Source of the DNA: Epiperipatus broadwayi
Taxonomy: Eukaryota > Onychophora > Udeonychophora > Euonychophora > Peripatidae
Direction: 5' to 3'
DNA: 64,000 nucleotides
NCBI GenBank assembly: GCA_028023455.1
Contig: JAQFVV010006825.1
Coordinates: 124,001-188,000 of the forward strand
Position numbers and translations under genes: made by a program. Every line of letters begins with the position of its first letter. Position 1 is the first letter of the stretch. Positions 36,416-49,085 of the stretch are shown piece by piece. The notes beneath the pieces were generated by a model. It was not told the origin of the DNA. It ran no database searches and saw only the letters and a list, made by a program, of their open reading frames with translations.

Positions 36416-37081
36416 AAGAAATATTGGGAGTGTGATGACACATTTCAAAAAAATTGTAATGTTCATAAAACAGAAAGGTGAACAATATCATATATGATTC
36501 ACACAAGTCTTAAGGAGATTTATCAAAAAAATAAATGTGGGAAAAAGTTGATTTCATTTTGAATATTCTCTAGACAATATACATTAAAAACTTTTTATAA
36601 GAATATATTTGAAAAAATAAATTTGCATTTACCTATCATAATTAATTGGAAAAAAATTAATGTCTTACACCATATTCAAACCTTAAAAAAAGTCATCGCT
36701 AATAAAATATATTCAGATGATTAATTGTTGTAGATGTCATTTGATATTCAAACACACACATGACTGATTAAAAATATTTGACTGATCTAATGGAACTTTT
36801 TTAAAAATATTATTAAGATGAAAAATGATACTGGAATAATTTTAGCTCTTAATTCTGATCTTCTACATCTGCCTAAGACAATGAGGACAAAAGATCATTT
36901 AGATGTCTGCAATACTCACAACAGTTTGTACATTCATCTTAAGAATAATTTGTTATTAAAAAATATTGGGCATATTGTTGCAAAACATATACACTATGCT
37001 GTGTATTTTGACACAATCATTACACATTTCACCACAATTTATTTATTTATTTCAAATAATAAATGCATTATTATAACGATA
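36416..37081 (+). pseudogene. Decayed C2H2 zinc-finger gene fragment
   Basis: C2H2 fingers bind DNA through repeated Cys2-His2 zinc sites joined by a conserved TGEKPY-type linker. Here the pattern survives in ruins. At 36,431 ECDDTFQKNCNVHK retains the C, F and H of one finger. At about 36,500 IHTSLKEIYQKNKCGKKLISF reproduces the H-linker-CxxC-GKxF register. The open frame 36,818-37,084 gives LNSDLLHL, then HLDVCNTHNSLYIHLKN, then HYAVYFDTIITHF, three further units at finger-like spacing with several Cys and His replaced. Stops and frameshifts interrupt it and no start codon or other domain is visible. It is probably a dead duplicate of a multi-finger transcription factor gene. The family assignment rests on periodicity, since single motifs would not suffice. 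Confidence 0.65.
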
Positions 37082-38796
37082 TAATTTCTATGTTTTTTGT
37101 TTTTTTTTAATATTTAAATATCTATTTCAGTTCATTCTCACAAGTTGTCTTATTAATTAAATAAATAATGATTTAAAAATGCAAAATTAAATTGAACAGT
37201 TTTAAGTTATCTTTTACTTTAAAATTAATTAATTAATTGTCATTTAAATTAATTTCATTATTGTTTAAGTGTGATCATGAATAATAGAAGAGATTATTAT
37301 AATAAAACAAATATACTTTGAAATGCCATGTTATGTTTATAGTTTACTATATATATATATTTAAATCTTTGCCTGAAGGTCAGATTGATTTAATTAAACA
37401 ACAAAATATCATGAGAAAATATAACATCACGTGACTTTCTCAATTTACTCATATGACTTTAAGAACAATTCTCTCCATCTTATTCTAAAACCATCCAAGT
37501 CTAAGTAATGAATGAAAACCAAATGATGTAGTGCTATAATTTTCATATCCATAGACTAGTTTCTGGCTTAATTTTATCAATGAAAACTTCAGATAGAAAA
37601 CTAAAATTAAGGTGAAAATTAAACTGAAAAAATGGTAATGATACTTAAATAATGGAAAAAAATATGGATAATCATAAAATATTTTCTATTTATAAATTTA
37701 TAATTTTCATTCTTTCTTCACTCACAGCTTAAATATTGTATATCTATTGCATCTCGTTGCTAATATTTTAAGAAAGCTACCAATTTTGTCTTGCATTATC
37801 AGAATCCTGATGAAAAAATGATAAAATTAGATGTCTAATATTTTCAAGAAATTTATATTCACTGATGATAGCCATTAGTGAAAGATTTTTGCAATTTGTA
37901 TTTTATTACAAGCAATTTTATTTATGAGTTATACTAATCACCATCTTCTATAAGTAATAATAGTAACATTTGCAATATAGCATAACATGACATAAAAGTT
38001 AATGTAAATATGATTTTTTTTGGATTATTACGTAAGATAAATTTAAAGATTTGATATTCTAAGGTCTATTTTAATCATAGTTTGTAATAAATTCAAATAT
38101 AAATAATGAAGTAACCAGATGTTGTATTTATTCATCTTTAAGTTCTGATTGTTATAAATTTTTTTTCAAATGTTTAAAAATTGCTTTCCATCCCACATTC
38201 ATTCACTGCACCTTAAACTTCAAAAATGCATTTAAATCCTATATTGGATTTGTTTTCTTTTTTTTGAAATCTTATTTGTTGCTCTTTTTTTCACTTTGTG
38301 TTAACATACTTTTCAATATGCATTTGTTTTATTATACTAAGCATCTCTATAGCAACATTACTTATTTGTCATAGATTGATGTGAAAGAGATGGCTTTTAC
38401 AATCAATAAAACTTGTTAATTTTTATGCGCTTTTTATGTTTCACAAAATGAAGATTTGAATTAGAATTGTATTTTTGTACTGCGTTTTTCCAGAAATAAT
38501 TTGGTGTAACCTTTTTAGTAAATGCTCATTTACTTATCAAATGTTAAGGTAGATTTCACAAGAAGCTGCATTTGCACTCTTTCGTTCATATATAAATAAT
38601 ATTCAGTTAGTGAAATATATACATAAAAGCAGTTATATATATATGTGTGTGTGTGTGCGTGTGTGTATTATAAAAAGATGGAATATGTTCGAATATAATA
38701 TTGAAATGATAAATTGTGATATTTAAATTTTGATCTTATGTTTAATTATTAATAATTTAATATAATTGTAATAAAGTCATAACTAATTCGAGTTTG
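37082..38796. other. AT-rich non-coding DNA with GT microsatellite
   Basis: A (GT)n run interrupted by GC lies at about 38,643-38,668, flanked by TA repeats. No coding or transposon motifs recognised. Confidence 0.55.
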
Positions 38797-39075
38797 TCAT
38801 TCTTTATCATCATCATCATCAACAACAACCATTATCAATCCACTGCAGGATGAAGGTCTCTCCAAGTTCAATCCCTCTTCTCCGATCTTTAGCTTCTCAT
38901 CTCTACATCACTCCTGCACACTTTCTTATTACATTTATCCATTTCACATATGGTCTCTTTCTGGGTCTTTTATAATCTCTTGGAATCCCATTTAAGATTT
39001 CAATTGTCCATCTATTATCATCTGTTCTAGAAATGTGTCCAGCCCAACTCCACTTGTCTTTTAATTTTTTCAATG
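38797..39075 (-). pseudogene. 3' end of an RTE-like LINE
   Basis: On the minus strand the translation carries WAGHI-like and DDNRWT motifs, then PRDYKRPRKRPYVKW, which is the common C-terminus of endonuclease-reverse-transcriptase LINE polyproteins. A short GAT/GTT-rich microsatellite tail follows (ATC repeats on the plus strand at 38,807-38,827), replacing poly-A. The copy is 5'-truncated, as expected of target-primed reverse transcription. The same ending occurs at 46.3 and 50.3 kb. Confidence 0.75.
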
Positions 39076-41003
39076 TATAAAACAGGTATAAATTAGAAAT
39101 AGGAAGTTAATATCTGAGTTGTTTAGATAAAATGAAGATAAGGATTTCTTATTTTATGATGCACCAAAGAGTGTTCTAACTTAGTATCATAAATTATAAA
39201 TGGAAATTACTTGCGGAGGAGATAAGTTGTCATATTTGAGAATGTATAGTATAAAAGTTTCATTTTTTGTATTTCGTTATAGAGTTTGATAAGATCATAG
39301 AAAAATTGAGGGTGATCTCAGAAAACAAATTAATGATTTCATAACTATCATATTAATATCATCTTAGTAAAAGGTGAAAAGAAAGATCAAATTATAAAAT
39401 ATAAAAAAATAGTTAATATTATTCATAGCATTATCATAAAATTATTGTATTTAAAAAAGAAAACAATAATCCATATATTTGAATTTTCTTATATTTTGAA
39501 ACATAATTTATAAAGGGGTAATGAGTGTAAATAAATTTGATAAAAAAGGGAATAAAAATACACATGATTTTGTTATATAAGAAATAAAGTTAATATAACA
39601 GCAATACCATATTGTATGAGAAGGAAGTTTCTAATTTTAAATATCTAATTGTAATTTAGGAGAATAGAAATGTTCTAATGTTAATATAATATTACTGTAT
39701 TATATTGATATGTATTGTTAGTAATATTGTAACTTATTAAGATACTTAGTAGTTCAAAATAATGATTGAAAGATCTTGTAAATAATATTATTAAAGTTAA
39801 TTAAGTATTTAGTTGCATTTCTTTTGTTAGAGTCATCATCACTACACCATCATCAGAGAGTATGAATTGTAATATACACATTGACCAAGGCATACTAAGA
39901 TTTGAATAAGAAATTAATCCAGTACAAGATAATGTATAATAATCATTTAAGAAAACATTTCTTAAATGAGATTTTAAATTATTGCAAACTGCCTTGATCA
40001 CATGTCATTAATAAAATATAACCCAAATTTATTAAAGTATGTTTATTTATAGGAAATAAGAGTATGAATTAGTTATTATTTAGAGTTATAAATTATAATT
40101 ACAATTTAGATAACAATAGTTATTTATTATTAAATATTATAGAACATAAATACAAAGTAGTAATATAATTTTAATTATAGACTAAGGTTGTAAGTCTTTT
40201 CTTAATTAAGACACTACCTATAGAATTAAGTAAAATCCCTCTTAATATCTTATAAGTGGAATAAATAGGTAATTAAAAATCAATGATAATCCTGAAATCT
40301 CCTTAATATAATAGTATTATTATGGTTATACTTAATTATAATCCTATAAAAGTAGTAATAATAAGAAATAAATATATAACAGAATGATAGTTTAATCTTA
40401 TTAATTAATTTAACCTAAGGTTAATAATTATAAATGTTTTATTATATTTATGGAAGTATTATTGTTAGTCATGGGAATATTTAGATGCATAATAAGGTGA
40501 AGTGTCATAGTATTCTTATGCCTTTGAGCAAATACTTCAGTGTTTCTTTAATGTTAAAGGGTATATGATCTTGCTAATAGTTACTGATATTAATTAAACA
40601 GAATTTAGAAATAATTAAGAGTATGAAATTGTATCTAGATAAAATAACAGTATAGTCTAATTTAGGAACTTGTCATGAATTTCTAGGGATCATCATCCTA
40701 TTGGCAGGACCCAATATATATATATATATATATATATAATTACAATGAAGTGAATCTATTTATATTTATAAGAAACTTTATCTTAAGGTAAGGTAATCTT
40801 ACAAACCATACTCAGTAATGCATTTTTGACTGCATCAGTATAGTTCTATTAATTTTTACAACTCTGAATCCTCTACAAGTCAGAGTTTTTAAAAACAATT
40901 TAAATAAATTTACAAACAGTGTTAACTAACATTAATCTACAAACCAAATGAAAGTTAATCTAGAAAATAATAGAAGAAATCAAAAAACATACAGGATAAA
41001 TAA
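39076..41003. other. AT-rich non-coding DNA
   Basis: Very AT-rich, with a small perfect palindrome (TCATTTAAGAAA / TTTCTTAAATGA, about 39,942-39,968) and a (TA)n run at about 40,712-40,738. The 66-codon minus-strand frame at 39,801-40,001 has no features. No element recognised. Confidence 0.5.
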
Positions 41004-41285
41004 TATTAAAACAGGCAAAACTCTCGATACAGTATGCAAGCCAGAGTAATCAATGGATTCCAGAAGGCTTGTGCATAAAATTCCCATCTAGTGCCTACTC
41101 ATCCAATATTCCTAGACTAATTTCTGGATGAGTAGGCACTAGATGGGCATTTTATGCAGAAGCCTTATGGCATCCATTGATTACTCTGACTTTCACTGAG
41201 TGGAAATACTGTATGGAGATTTTTGCCTGTTTTAATAACAGTTATAAGCAAGCATAAAAAGTGGTGATCATGTGATGTTTATTGG
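41004..41285. mobile_element. Foldback copy of the GGCAAAACTCTC repeat family
   Basis: The left arm starts TTAAAACAGGCAAAACTCTC and runs through GAGTAATCAATGGATTCC, AGAAGGCTTGTGCATAAAAT and CTAGTGCCTACTCATCC to a centre near 41,122. The same blocks return inverted: GGATGAGTAGGCACTAG, ATTTTATGCAGAAGCC, TGATTACTC and GATTTTTGCCTGTTTTAA. After the palindrome comes the family tail with AAGCATAAAAAGTGGTGATC. No ORF. The blocks are those of the array at 50.6-52.5 kb, but here one inverted pair is joined head to head with almost no loop. Confidence 0.85.
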
Positions 41286-42582
41286 GATAAATAATATATT
41301 GTTCCACATGATTTATTGCCATAGTAACATGTCAGAGTTTGGTGTATAAGATCCTCAGATGGATTTCAGTTCTGTCATTTTCCAATGCTTAAACTTAACT
41401 TCTTAATAATAAATTCATTCAATTATTTATTTTTGTTGTAATAATATTTGTAAATAAAAGATACAATATTTGATTAAGAATATCATCTAGATAAGCAGAA
41501 CGGTTCAAAGCATCTCACATTAAAAATAAAAAAAAATCAAGCATCTATTTAAAAAAAAATAGTGACTGTTAAAATCATTTTATAGAATGTGGTATCTCTA
41601 TATGACAATAAAAATGAATATATAAATTAGATTTTCAAAATATGAAATTTAGTCAATAGAGGGTTAAACAAATCCTTAATGACTGTGGATTTTCCAATTT
41701 TAAATTAAAAATTGTAAGATCTGAATCATTAAAGAGCTGATTTATTTAATCATAATTTAAAGAATACACAAGTGTATGTAATTCCAAGGCTGCTTGCAGG
41801 CAAGGTGGAATCTCCAGATGGTGGCATATCAAACAGTTTAGCCGGGGAAAATCTTCTGGTATCTCCCAAATGAGATTAACTGGTTTGGTTACATATTTTT
41901 CATAAATTGAATGCATAAATAGAGTAAGATTTCTTTGATAAAATACAAATATTATAATCTGTTCATATCTGCTGTGTACAAATAATGTTAAATATTTAAA
42001 TAACTCATATATATATAAACAAATCAATGTGCATTTAAACGACTATATAAGCAAATGAGTAGAAATTGTCTTTGAAAACAAAACTTTACCTACATACATA
42101 TTATTTAAATATTACAAATCTCGCAATACAAAGATCTACTCTTTTTAATTCTCTGTAATAATATTTGCTAAAAGCTTTGAATATTTTAATGTAAGCCAGT
42201 GTTTTCTTTTTTCATAATTGCTGCGATTATTTCTTAGAAAAACTATTTAATTAAAGTCAATAAATTGCTCTCCAGAAATTCCCTTAATATAAATATAAAA
42301 GCAAAACACCTCATGACTATCGGCTTATTGTCATAGATGATGCAGCGATTGATATATACTATCGATGACAGAGTTAATATATGTCTACAATTATTTTATA
42401 ATTAAGATCATTAAAATATTTAGTTTCTAGTTAATATTGGATCTATATTTGTTCAAAAATATGCTGGCTTTTTCAAAGTCATATAATTGAACATTTTTAA
42501 ATGATGGATTCATTTAGTGCAAATTTGGGAAATAGTCAAAATCCATTTTGAGATTTGGAAAACACTATCAAGTAGTATTCAG
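41286..42582. other. Unassigned DNA with a GC-richer patch
   Basis: Around 41,780-41,890 lies a patch richer in G+C (CAGGCAAGGTGGAATCTCC and nearby) overlapping a 93-codon open frame on the minus strand at 41,746-42,027. The frame has no recognisable motif. The patch may be part of an unrecognised repeat. Otherwise AT-rich. Confidence 0.4.
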
Positions 42583-42690
42583 AGGTCAAGCGTTAGTGGT
42601 CAAATGGTCAGCACAATTGCGTTACAAGCAGTTGTCCCGGAATTGCGGTTACGTTTCCCGGCGGATGCTTTGACACATAAAAAAAAGGAG
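42583..42690 (+). repeat. tRNA-derived SINE, second copy
   Basis: TTAGTGGTCAAATGGTCAGC (A-box-like), TTGCGTTACAAGCAGTTG (anticodon-arm-like), GCGGTTACGTTTCCCGG (B-box-like), then GGATGCTTTGACACAT and poly-A. It shares order and ending with the copy at 30,884-30,985. CpG content is higher than in the flanks, suggesting a younger insertion. The open frame at 42,517-42,723 is a passenger. Confidence 0.7.
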
Positions 42691-43796
42691 AATTCAGAAG
42701 TTGATCATGCTTGGAATAGATGACTCTGGAATAGTGTAAATCGAATCAATTACTGCTAATAGTAAAAATATTTTAAATTTGAATAAGCAGTTTGGTTTTG
42801 TCATAAGATGAAAAGAATTAAAGGAAGTAATTAATTAGGAAAACTAATTATAAAAAAAACTGTAATTAATTGTCACTAACATTGTTTAATGCTATTACTC
42901 AATAACTCATAACAGAAATCAAATGTAGTTAAAATACATATATAAAGCTAAAAAAGTAGTACACATAATATTGTTATATATATATGCATGTATATTGAAA
43001 TGCATATATATATAAATTTAAATAAGAAGTCAAACCTTATGGAATAAGTATATAAAAGAATTACAAATTCACTTAAAGATTAATTATAATCTGAGGAAAC
43101 AATCTTAATTAAATTGGCAAAAATTAAAAGAGATAAATTCATACAATTTCTTCTCAAAATAATCTAAAGCATATTAATTAATAACAATGAAAAATTGGAT
43201 ATTACTTATTAACCGAATTCATCTACAGTTATAAAAATATTAAACAATGCCAGCAAGATCTGAATAGCTCAATCAATTAAAACAGAAATTCTAATAATTA
43301 ATTAAAAGTGAACAATTATCCAAGAACCATTTGCTGGCTACATGCATGCAGCTGAACTTGTAACTACATAAATGCTGGACATCATTGTGTGTTGATTTAT
43401 ATAGCTTTTACCATAGAGAGACTTGCTTCCAGATATGCCAAAGCAAGTCTAGGGACTTGAATAGGTCATTCTGGCTTTCATTATAACTTGTGTATGCCTT
43501 CAGGTTTATACCTACTTATAAATAACTTGTTAATAGTTTATTTATATAGTTAATATTTTTATATTTGTTGTAACTATTAAATCATAATCCCAAGTTGCCA
43601 CAGTGTTATAATTATTAGATTAAAATTTATATAAGCTTATGTCTATTTGGTAGCACAAGAATAGCACTGAGACATAGAAATTGGTGTAGTCTTAATTCAA
43701 ACCTGGCAATGAGCTAGAAGAGATGAACCATCACATTAATAGGTATAAATGATCTGCTAACATGCAGTCTTCAATTGATCAAATTGACATCAATGA
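42691..43796. other. Unassigned DNA, possible 5' LTR of the gypsy relic
   Basis: AT-rich, with a more complex stretch at about 43,321-43,520. Given the gag relic that follows, an LTR and leader may lie here, but I found no second copy in the window and no clear PBS. Confidence 0.3.
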
Positions 43797-46230
43797 CATG
43801 AGTAATTGGCCTTTTTATGTTCAACATGTTTCTTCATAAATAAAGTACAGCAATGAGAAACTGAAAGTAGCATCACTGCTATGTTTTTCAATAAAAGAAT
43901 AATAGAGATTGCTATTAGGCTCTGTGAATCTGATACTTCTGAGAATTATTCTTTTGATCAAATAAAAGATCATTTAGTGAATTATTTCAGCTCACATCCT
44001 TCTAGACATATTGCCAGACTTCATTTCAGGAATCATCATCAGGGAAAAAAATGAAAAAATTACAGATTACAACATAGCTTTTTGTGTTCTTACAAAATGT
44101 TATGTATATGACTCATGTCTAGCAAAAGATCTCCTTGAGCAATAGTTGTTAATTGACAGTGAAATAAAATATAGTAAAGTTATAAAACATAATATAGCTC
44201 AAGAATTGGTTCTTGAGCAATCAAGAGAATGTGCAGAAATAAAAGTCAGAAATAATATACAAATGAATGTTTGTAAGACATATAAACTGAGAGAAAAGTA
44301 TTTAGAAATTTAAAAATAATGATAGCAGTAATAAAACTCTATTTATTTGTATAAAAACTAGCCATAAAATCAGTGACTGTTTTCACAAAACTGAATGTTG
44401 CAAACTGTAACAAAAATAGTCACATCGAAATGATGTGCATAAAAGGAATGGGTGAACCTCGTAAAGACAGAAACAGCTGTAAAGATGTTTTTAATAATAA
44501 AACAAATCAGTTAGCTAATACAAAAATATGTTAATAATGAAATATAATAAAATTTTGATTCAGTTAAAGTATGCAACAAGCCCATATCTATGGAAGTTGA
44601 TAAAGCAGTGTATTTTTGATTTTGGTATATAATTGCTAGTTGTAAAAAGCTGCCAACAATTGAGAATACTGAATTAAAAGCTTTAAATCGAAATGGAAAT
44701 GCAATTACAATCAAAGGAGTAATAAAAGCTCCTATTAGTAGAATAAATAGTAAAACTTTTCCTTTGCCTCCATGTGTAGTTTATGTTCCTATAAAGTGAC
44801 TAATCGATTGTGTTTGATTAAAAATATTAGGCATTACAATTACATTGGTTAAAAATAGTGAAATTGAGAAGAAATAAAGGAAATATTTCTAACTTGTTTA
44901 ATGGTGAACCCAAAAAATAAAATCCATCTCTGTGTTGCTAGAATAATTACCTCCAAAAGCAGTATCTATAATTTGCAAATCTTGGAAGATTCTATTTGCT
45001 CAGAAAAAACAAGTCAAGAAGGATATTAATGAATTACTTAAAAATAATGTATTAGAACCTACAGAGAAATTTTATTGGGCTAAGCCATTAGTAATAATTA
45101 CTAAACCAAATGGTCAAATTTGTTTATGAGGTGATTTCCATATTTCTAGAAATAAAGCTATCAATAAACTTGCATATCCTGTCCCTAATTCTAGAAAAAT
45201 AATTGCTTCATTGCAAAAATCTAATTTTTTTTTGCAAAATCTTAACTCACCATTTCATCAAATACTGGTGGACAAATAAGCTTCAAAAATATTAACATTC
45301 ATGACTCTCATAGGTTTATTCAGATGCAAATTACTAATATTTAGAATAACTTCAGCACCTATTATTTTCCAGTTAAAAACTGAGATCCTTCTTAAAAGAT
45401 TTGACAGTGTTATATCATTTTTGATGACATGCTAGTTACTGTTACAATGGAAAATGAACTGAGAAGGTATCTATATAACACGGAAAAAAACTGGACGAAC
45501 TTGGAGCAAAATTAAACACCCAAAAATGTATCTGGAAGGCAAGTGAAATTAAATTTTTAGGATACATAATTTCAAATAAACATACATCTCCTTTTTCTCA
45601 AAAAGTCAAAACTGTCTCTGAAGCCCCAAGGCTGAATAATTTATAACAATCACAAGCTTTTCTTGGTCTTGTAAATTATTTAGAGAATTTTTTAAAGGGC
45701 AAATATCATGTAGCTAAATCTTTATATAATTTATTAAGAAAGGACCAGAAATGGACCTGCGATTCAGTGCAAGAGGAATCATTTTTGTATATCAAATCAC
45801 TATTCATTTTATATAAATTACTTGTTCATTATAATAGCAATTTGGAAATTATGCTTACAATGAACATATCTAAATTAGAAGTTGGTGCAATAATATGTCA
45901 CCCAGTATATTCATCAATTTCACAAAGTGCTGAATATTAAAAAAAAAAAAACAGTTGATTTTTTTTTTTTTAACAAAAAGGTTCAAATTTTTTTAAAAGA
46001 CTGTTGTATGAATAACTGATTATAAGTCAAAATAGTAGATACAAACTGATGATAATTGCTCTGATGCATATAAAAGTCCATCATATTCCAGAATAAAAGT
46101 ATATAAAATATTCCTTTTTCAAAATATTTATTAAATTATTAAATAAAAGTACAAGATGATAAAAAATCAAAGTGCCTCAAAAAACAACAGTAACAATTCA
46201 GAATCCATTTTTTAAAATCTCATTCTATAT
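43797..46230 (+). pseudogene. Decayed Ty3/gypsy gag-pol
   Basis: Domains appear in canonical order, broken by stops and frameshifts. A Gag segment spans about 43,900-44,290: CESDTSENYSFDQIKDHLV, then SSHPSRHIARLHFR. A zinc-knuckle pair lies at 44,348-44,437 (CIKTSHKISDC, then after a frameshift NCNKNSHIEMMC). Protease-region debris lies around 44,580-44,760 (KLPTIENTELKALN, GNAITIKGVIKAP). Reverse transcriptase follows: VKKDINELLKNNVLEP near 45,015, WAKPLVIITKPNGQI near 45,077, NKAINKLAYPVPN near 45,155 and catalytic FDDMLV at 45,420-45,437. The thumb/RNase H region gives FLGLVNYLENFLKG near 45,660 and VGAIICHPVYS near 45,880. No integrase or LTR was found. This is an old dead copy; domain style suggests a K02A2.6-type gypsy lineage. 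It ends in low-complexity sequence next to a LINE tail. Confidence 0.85.
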
Positions 46231-46287
46231 GATCAGATAGATTTCTATGTAAAGGTTACAAATATATAGAATTATTATTGTAATAAT

Positions 46288-49075
46288 CGATATTAATCAT
46301 CATCACACTATTGCAGAATGAAGGTCTTTCCAAGTTTAATCCAGTTTTTTTAATCCATAGTCTCTTTTCTTAAAATTATTTCAATAAATTCTATTATTTC
46401 AAGTACTCATTTCATAAATGGATTCTGTTTACATCTTTAACAATTTGTTGGGAAATAGTTTAAAACTGCAATTATCCATCTTTTGTCATATCTACAAGCA
46501 ATATGTCCAGCCAGTTCCATTTAGTCTCTTAATACTTTCAGTGATATCAATGATACCTGTTTGTTCTCTCACCCAAATGTCCATCTGTCTTTTCTGAATT
46601 TTTTCAATTATGTAAATTATATCTATTAGTTCTCTTCCTGTGATAAAACACATCCATTAAAAGTTTTCTTTTCAATATGGAGGTATAGTTATTTTTAATA
46701 TTAAATTCAAGTTTCTATGATTATTTTCATTAATTATGTTTCCATCTGTATTAATAATTATCATTCTTTATTATTTTCAGAGAAAATTCATTAAGCATAA
46801 CTGCAGCCTTTTTAATATTTCTTTTTAATCCTGCTTGTTTATTCTCATTTGATAAGACATAACATTTACTAATGTATTTACAAAAGGCAAATATATTAAC
46901 TGCAAAATCAAGAGAGCTTAAATAATCTCCAAATATTTTTAATTGCTTACCTTTAATCTGCAAAGTATTTCTTGTAATACTGCTGTAAAATTTTTTAGAG
47001 ATATAAAACCACCCTGATAAATCTTAATCAATTTTTTCTTCTTAGTGTTACCACATCATATAATCACTGCTGTTGCATTTCATTTAATGACTATTGTTGC
47101 AAACTGGTAAATATTTTTCAAAATATGATTGTATCCAGATTTTAGAATTGTTTATAATAGTTTGTTACCGTTAAAATTATTATTTTATTATAATTACAAT
47201 TTTGTTTTAATTAACGGACATTATATATATAATATTACAAATCGATGTCTGTATTTCTTCAAAATAATATACGTAACTCTATAAATAAATATTTGAAAAT
47301 ACAGTAATTAAAAGTCAATAAAAATTATATGTATAACTATAACTTAGAAGCGCTTTCACTACGTTGTAGTTTCGTCAACTATCACATTTAAAATGTCAAC
47401 TTTCCCATAATTCAATATCAACTTTCCCATAATTCTGTTATCTTAACGTTTGCTGAATGCCGATTAATTAAATTTTGCTTGTATTTATATATTAACATAG
47501 CCTCTTTAATTTTTTTTTTTATTGTTATTTCTTTCAGTTTCCATTATTTTTACATTGTTATAATCAAAATCAAAAGAGCACATATTATTGTTTAAAGGGT
47601 TCAAAATACTAAACAAAATTTTAAAAATAGAGAGAATTTATCAGCTTCTGTTTTTTATGACAATAATAAATCATGTATATATGGTTTTGATTTTGATTAT
47701 AACAATGTAAAAATATTGGAAACTGAAAGAAATAACAATAAAAAAAAAATTAAAGAGGCGATGTTAATATATAAATATAAGTAATATTTAATTAATCGGC
47801 AAGCAGCAAACGTTAAGATAACAGAATTATGGGAAAGTTGACATTTTAAATGTGATAGTTGACAAAGCTACAACGTAGCGAAAGCGCTTCTAAATTATAG
47901 TTATACATATAATTTTTATTGACTTTTAATTACTGTATTTTCAAATATTTATTTATAGAGTTACATATATATATCGATGGTCCAAAGACTTAATTATTGT
48001 TGAAATACAGATTAAAATCCTTTTTAATATGATACAAATCCAAGGCATAATGCCAGCTCCTATTATTTGGTCCTTTTTCTAACTTTTTACCCTATTAAAA
48101 TTACTTTTAAATCCAGCTTCTTTTAGGTAGTTTGAATCCAAAGTTTATTGCAGATGAGCTATAATTCTCTAGGTGAAGATTTTGTATACAGTTGTGGAAG
48201 ACTAATAGATCTGCAATTTTTAATATCTTAATAAAGATTTTATATAGAACTGATAAGAATTATAGGTTGTAATTTCTAATATCTTCTTTATTACTTATCT
48301 TAAGAATCAATATTATTAATGCAGTGTTTCAATCACTTGATACATCATTATCATTTTATACTGTATACAGTTTAACCAATAATTTTTTATTTCATCTGCT
48401 TCTTTTAAAATATCAATAACAATTCCATCACTTCATGGAATTTTTTTCTTAACAGATTTAATTTCATATTATACCTCTTCATTTAGAAGAATTGAAAATT
48501 CAGATGTAATAACTGTAATGGTATTTCATTTTATTGTTCTTTACTATTATTATTATTATTATTTTTTTTAAAAATTCTTTCACATAGTTCATGATGTCAT
48601 CCTTTTATTAGTAATAGTTCTATATTTTTTTCTTATATATAACATTTCTTCCAATACTAAGATTTTATTTTACATTTTTACAACTTTTATTTTCTTTTGT
48701 AGTTCTCTTTGCTATTTCATAATTACTTTTTCTTATATTATTAACTCTTTTTGTACTATTTCCAGAACTTCAGATGCTCAGTCTTTGTAATGGATCATTT
48801 AAAAACATATTAATATTTTTTCTTATTTTAATAAATTATCTTGTCAGTTGAAAGTTTGTTGGTAAAATGCTGCTTTTTTATTCCAAATATATTTGCCGCA
48901 GTTTTTATTAAAATATCAGTTATCTTCATCATTCTAAATGATTATCAAATATAATTCACATTCACTGGAGTATTTCTGAAAATTAGGAATGTCAATTGTC
49001 AATAGGGTCATTTTTAATAGTTTTTATTTTTTCTAGTTTTGCATTAACATTTATCTTACATTTTGTTAAATGAGA
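46288..49075 (-). pseudogene. RTE-like LINE relic, antisense
   Basis: Minus-strand reading gives, 5' to 3': an endonuclease end (DSHLTKCKINVNAKLEK near 49,060), linker pieces, RT sequence on both sides of 48.2 kb, and the fragment 46,963-46,751 containing LDFAVNIFAF where the catalytic F-A-D-D has become F-A-V-N. The worn C-terminus and 3' end near 46,300 match those at 38.8 and 50.3 kb. Plus-strand blocks such as TAATTTCTAATATCTTCTTTA (48,270) recur at 53,408 in the other minus-strand LINE, confirming kinship. A palindromic element is inserted at 47.2-48.0 kb and splits RT. Not functional. Confidence 0.75.
47215..48015. mobile_element. Foldback element nested in the LINE
   Basis: Arms of roughly 330 bp mirror each other. 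Left blocks are GTAACTCTATAAATAAATAT, TAGAAGCGCTTTCACTACG, AATTCTGTTATCTTAACGTT and TTTGATTTTGATTATAACAA-type sequence. Their reversed complements appear in order up to TATTTATAGAGTTAC at 47,950-47,965. The centre lies near 47,620. The left arm contains an extra duplicated AACTTTCCCATAATTC block. The AGAAGCGCTTTC hallmark connects it to 6.3 and 13.8 kb. No ORF. The CTGTATTTC motif lies just outside both arms in inverted orientation, so true ends may be a little further out. Confidence 0.8.
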
Positions 49076-49085
49076 ATCACATCAT

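Noticed and set aside
38807-38827. ATC microsatellite as an independent feature
   Set aside because: It is the 3' tail of the antisense LINE fragment, repeated in the same place in the other copies.
41746-42027. 93-codon minus-strand frame with several Cys, His and Pro
   Set aside because: The Cys/His spacing does not fit a zinc finger, and the frame seems to overlap an unrecognised GC-richer repeat patch.
42583-42690. Functional tRNA-Ala gene
   Set aside because: Stems are broken and a poly-A tail and second copy with the same ending point to a SINE.
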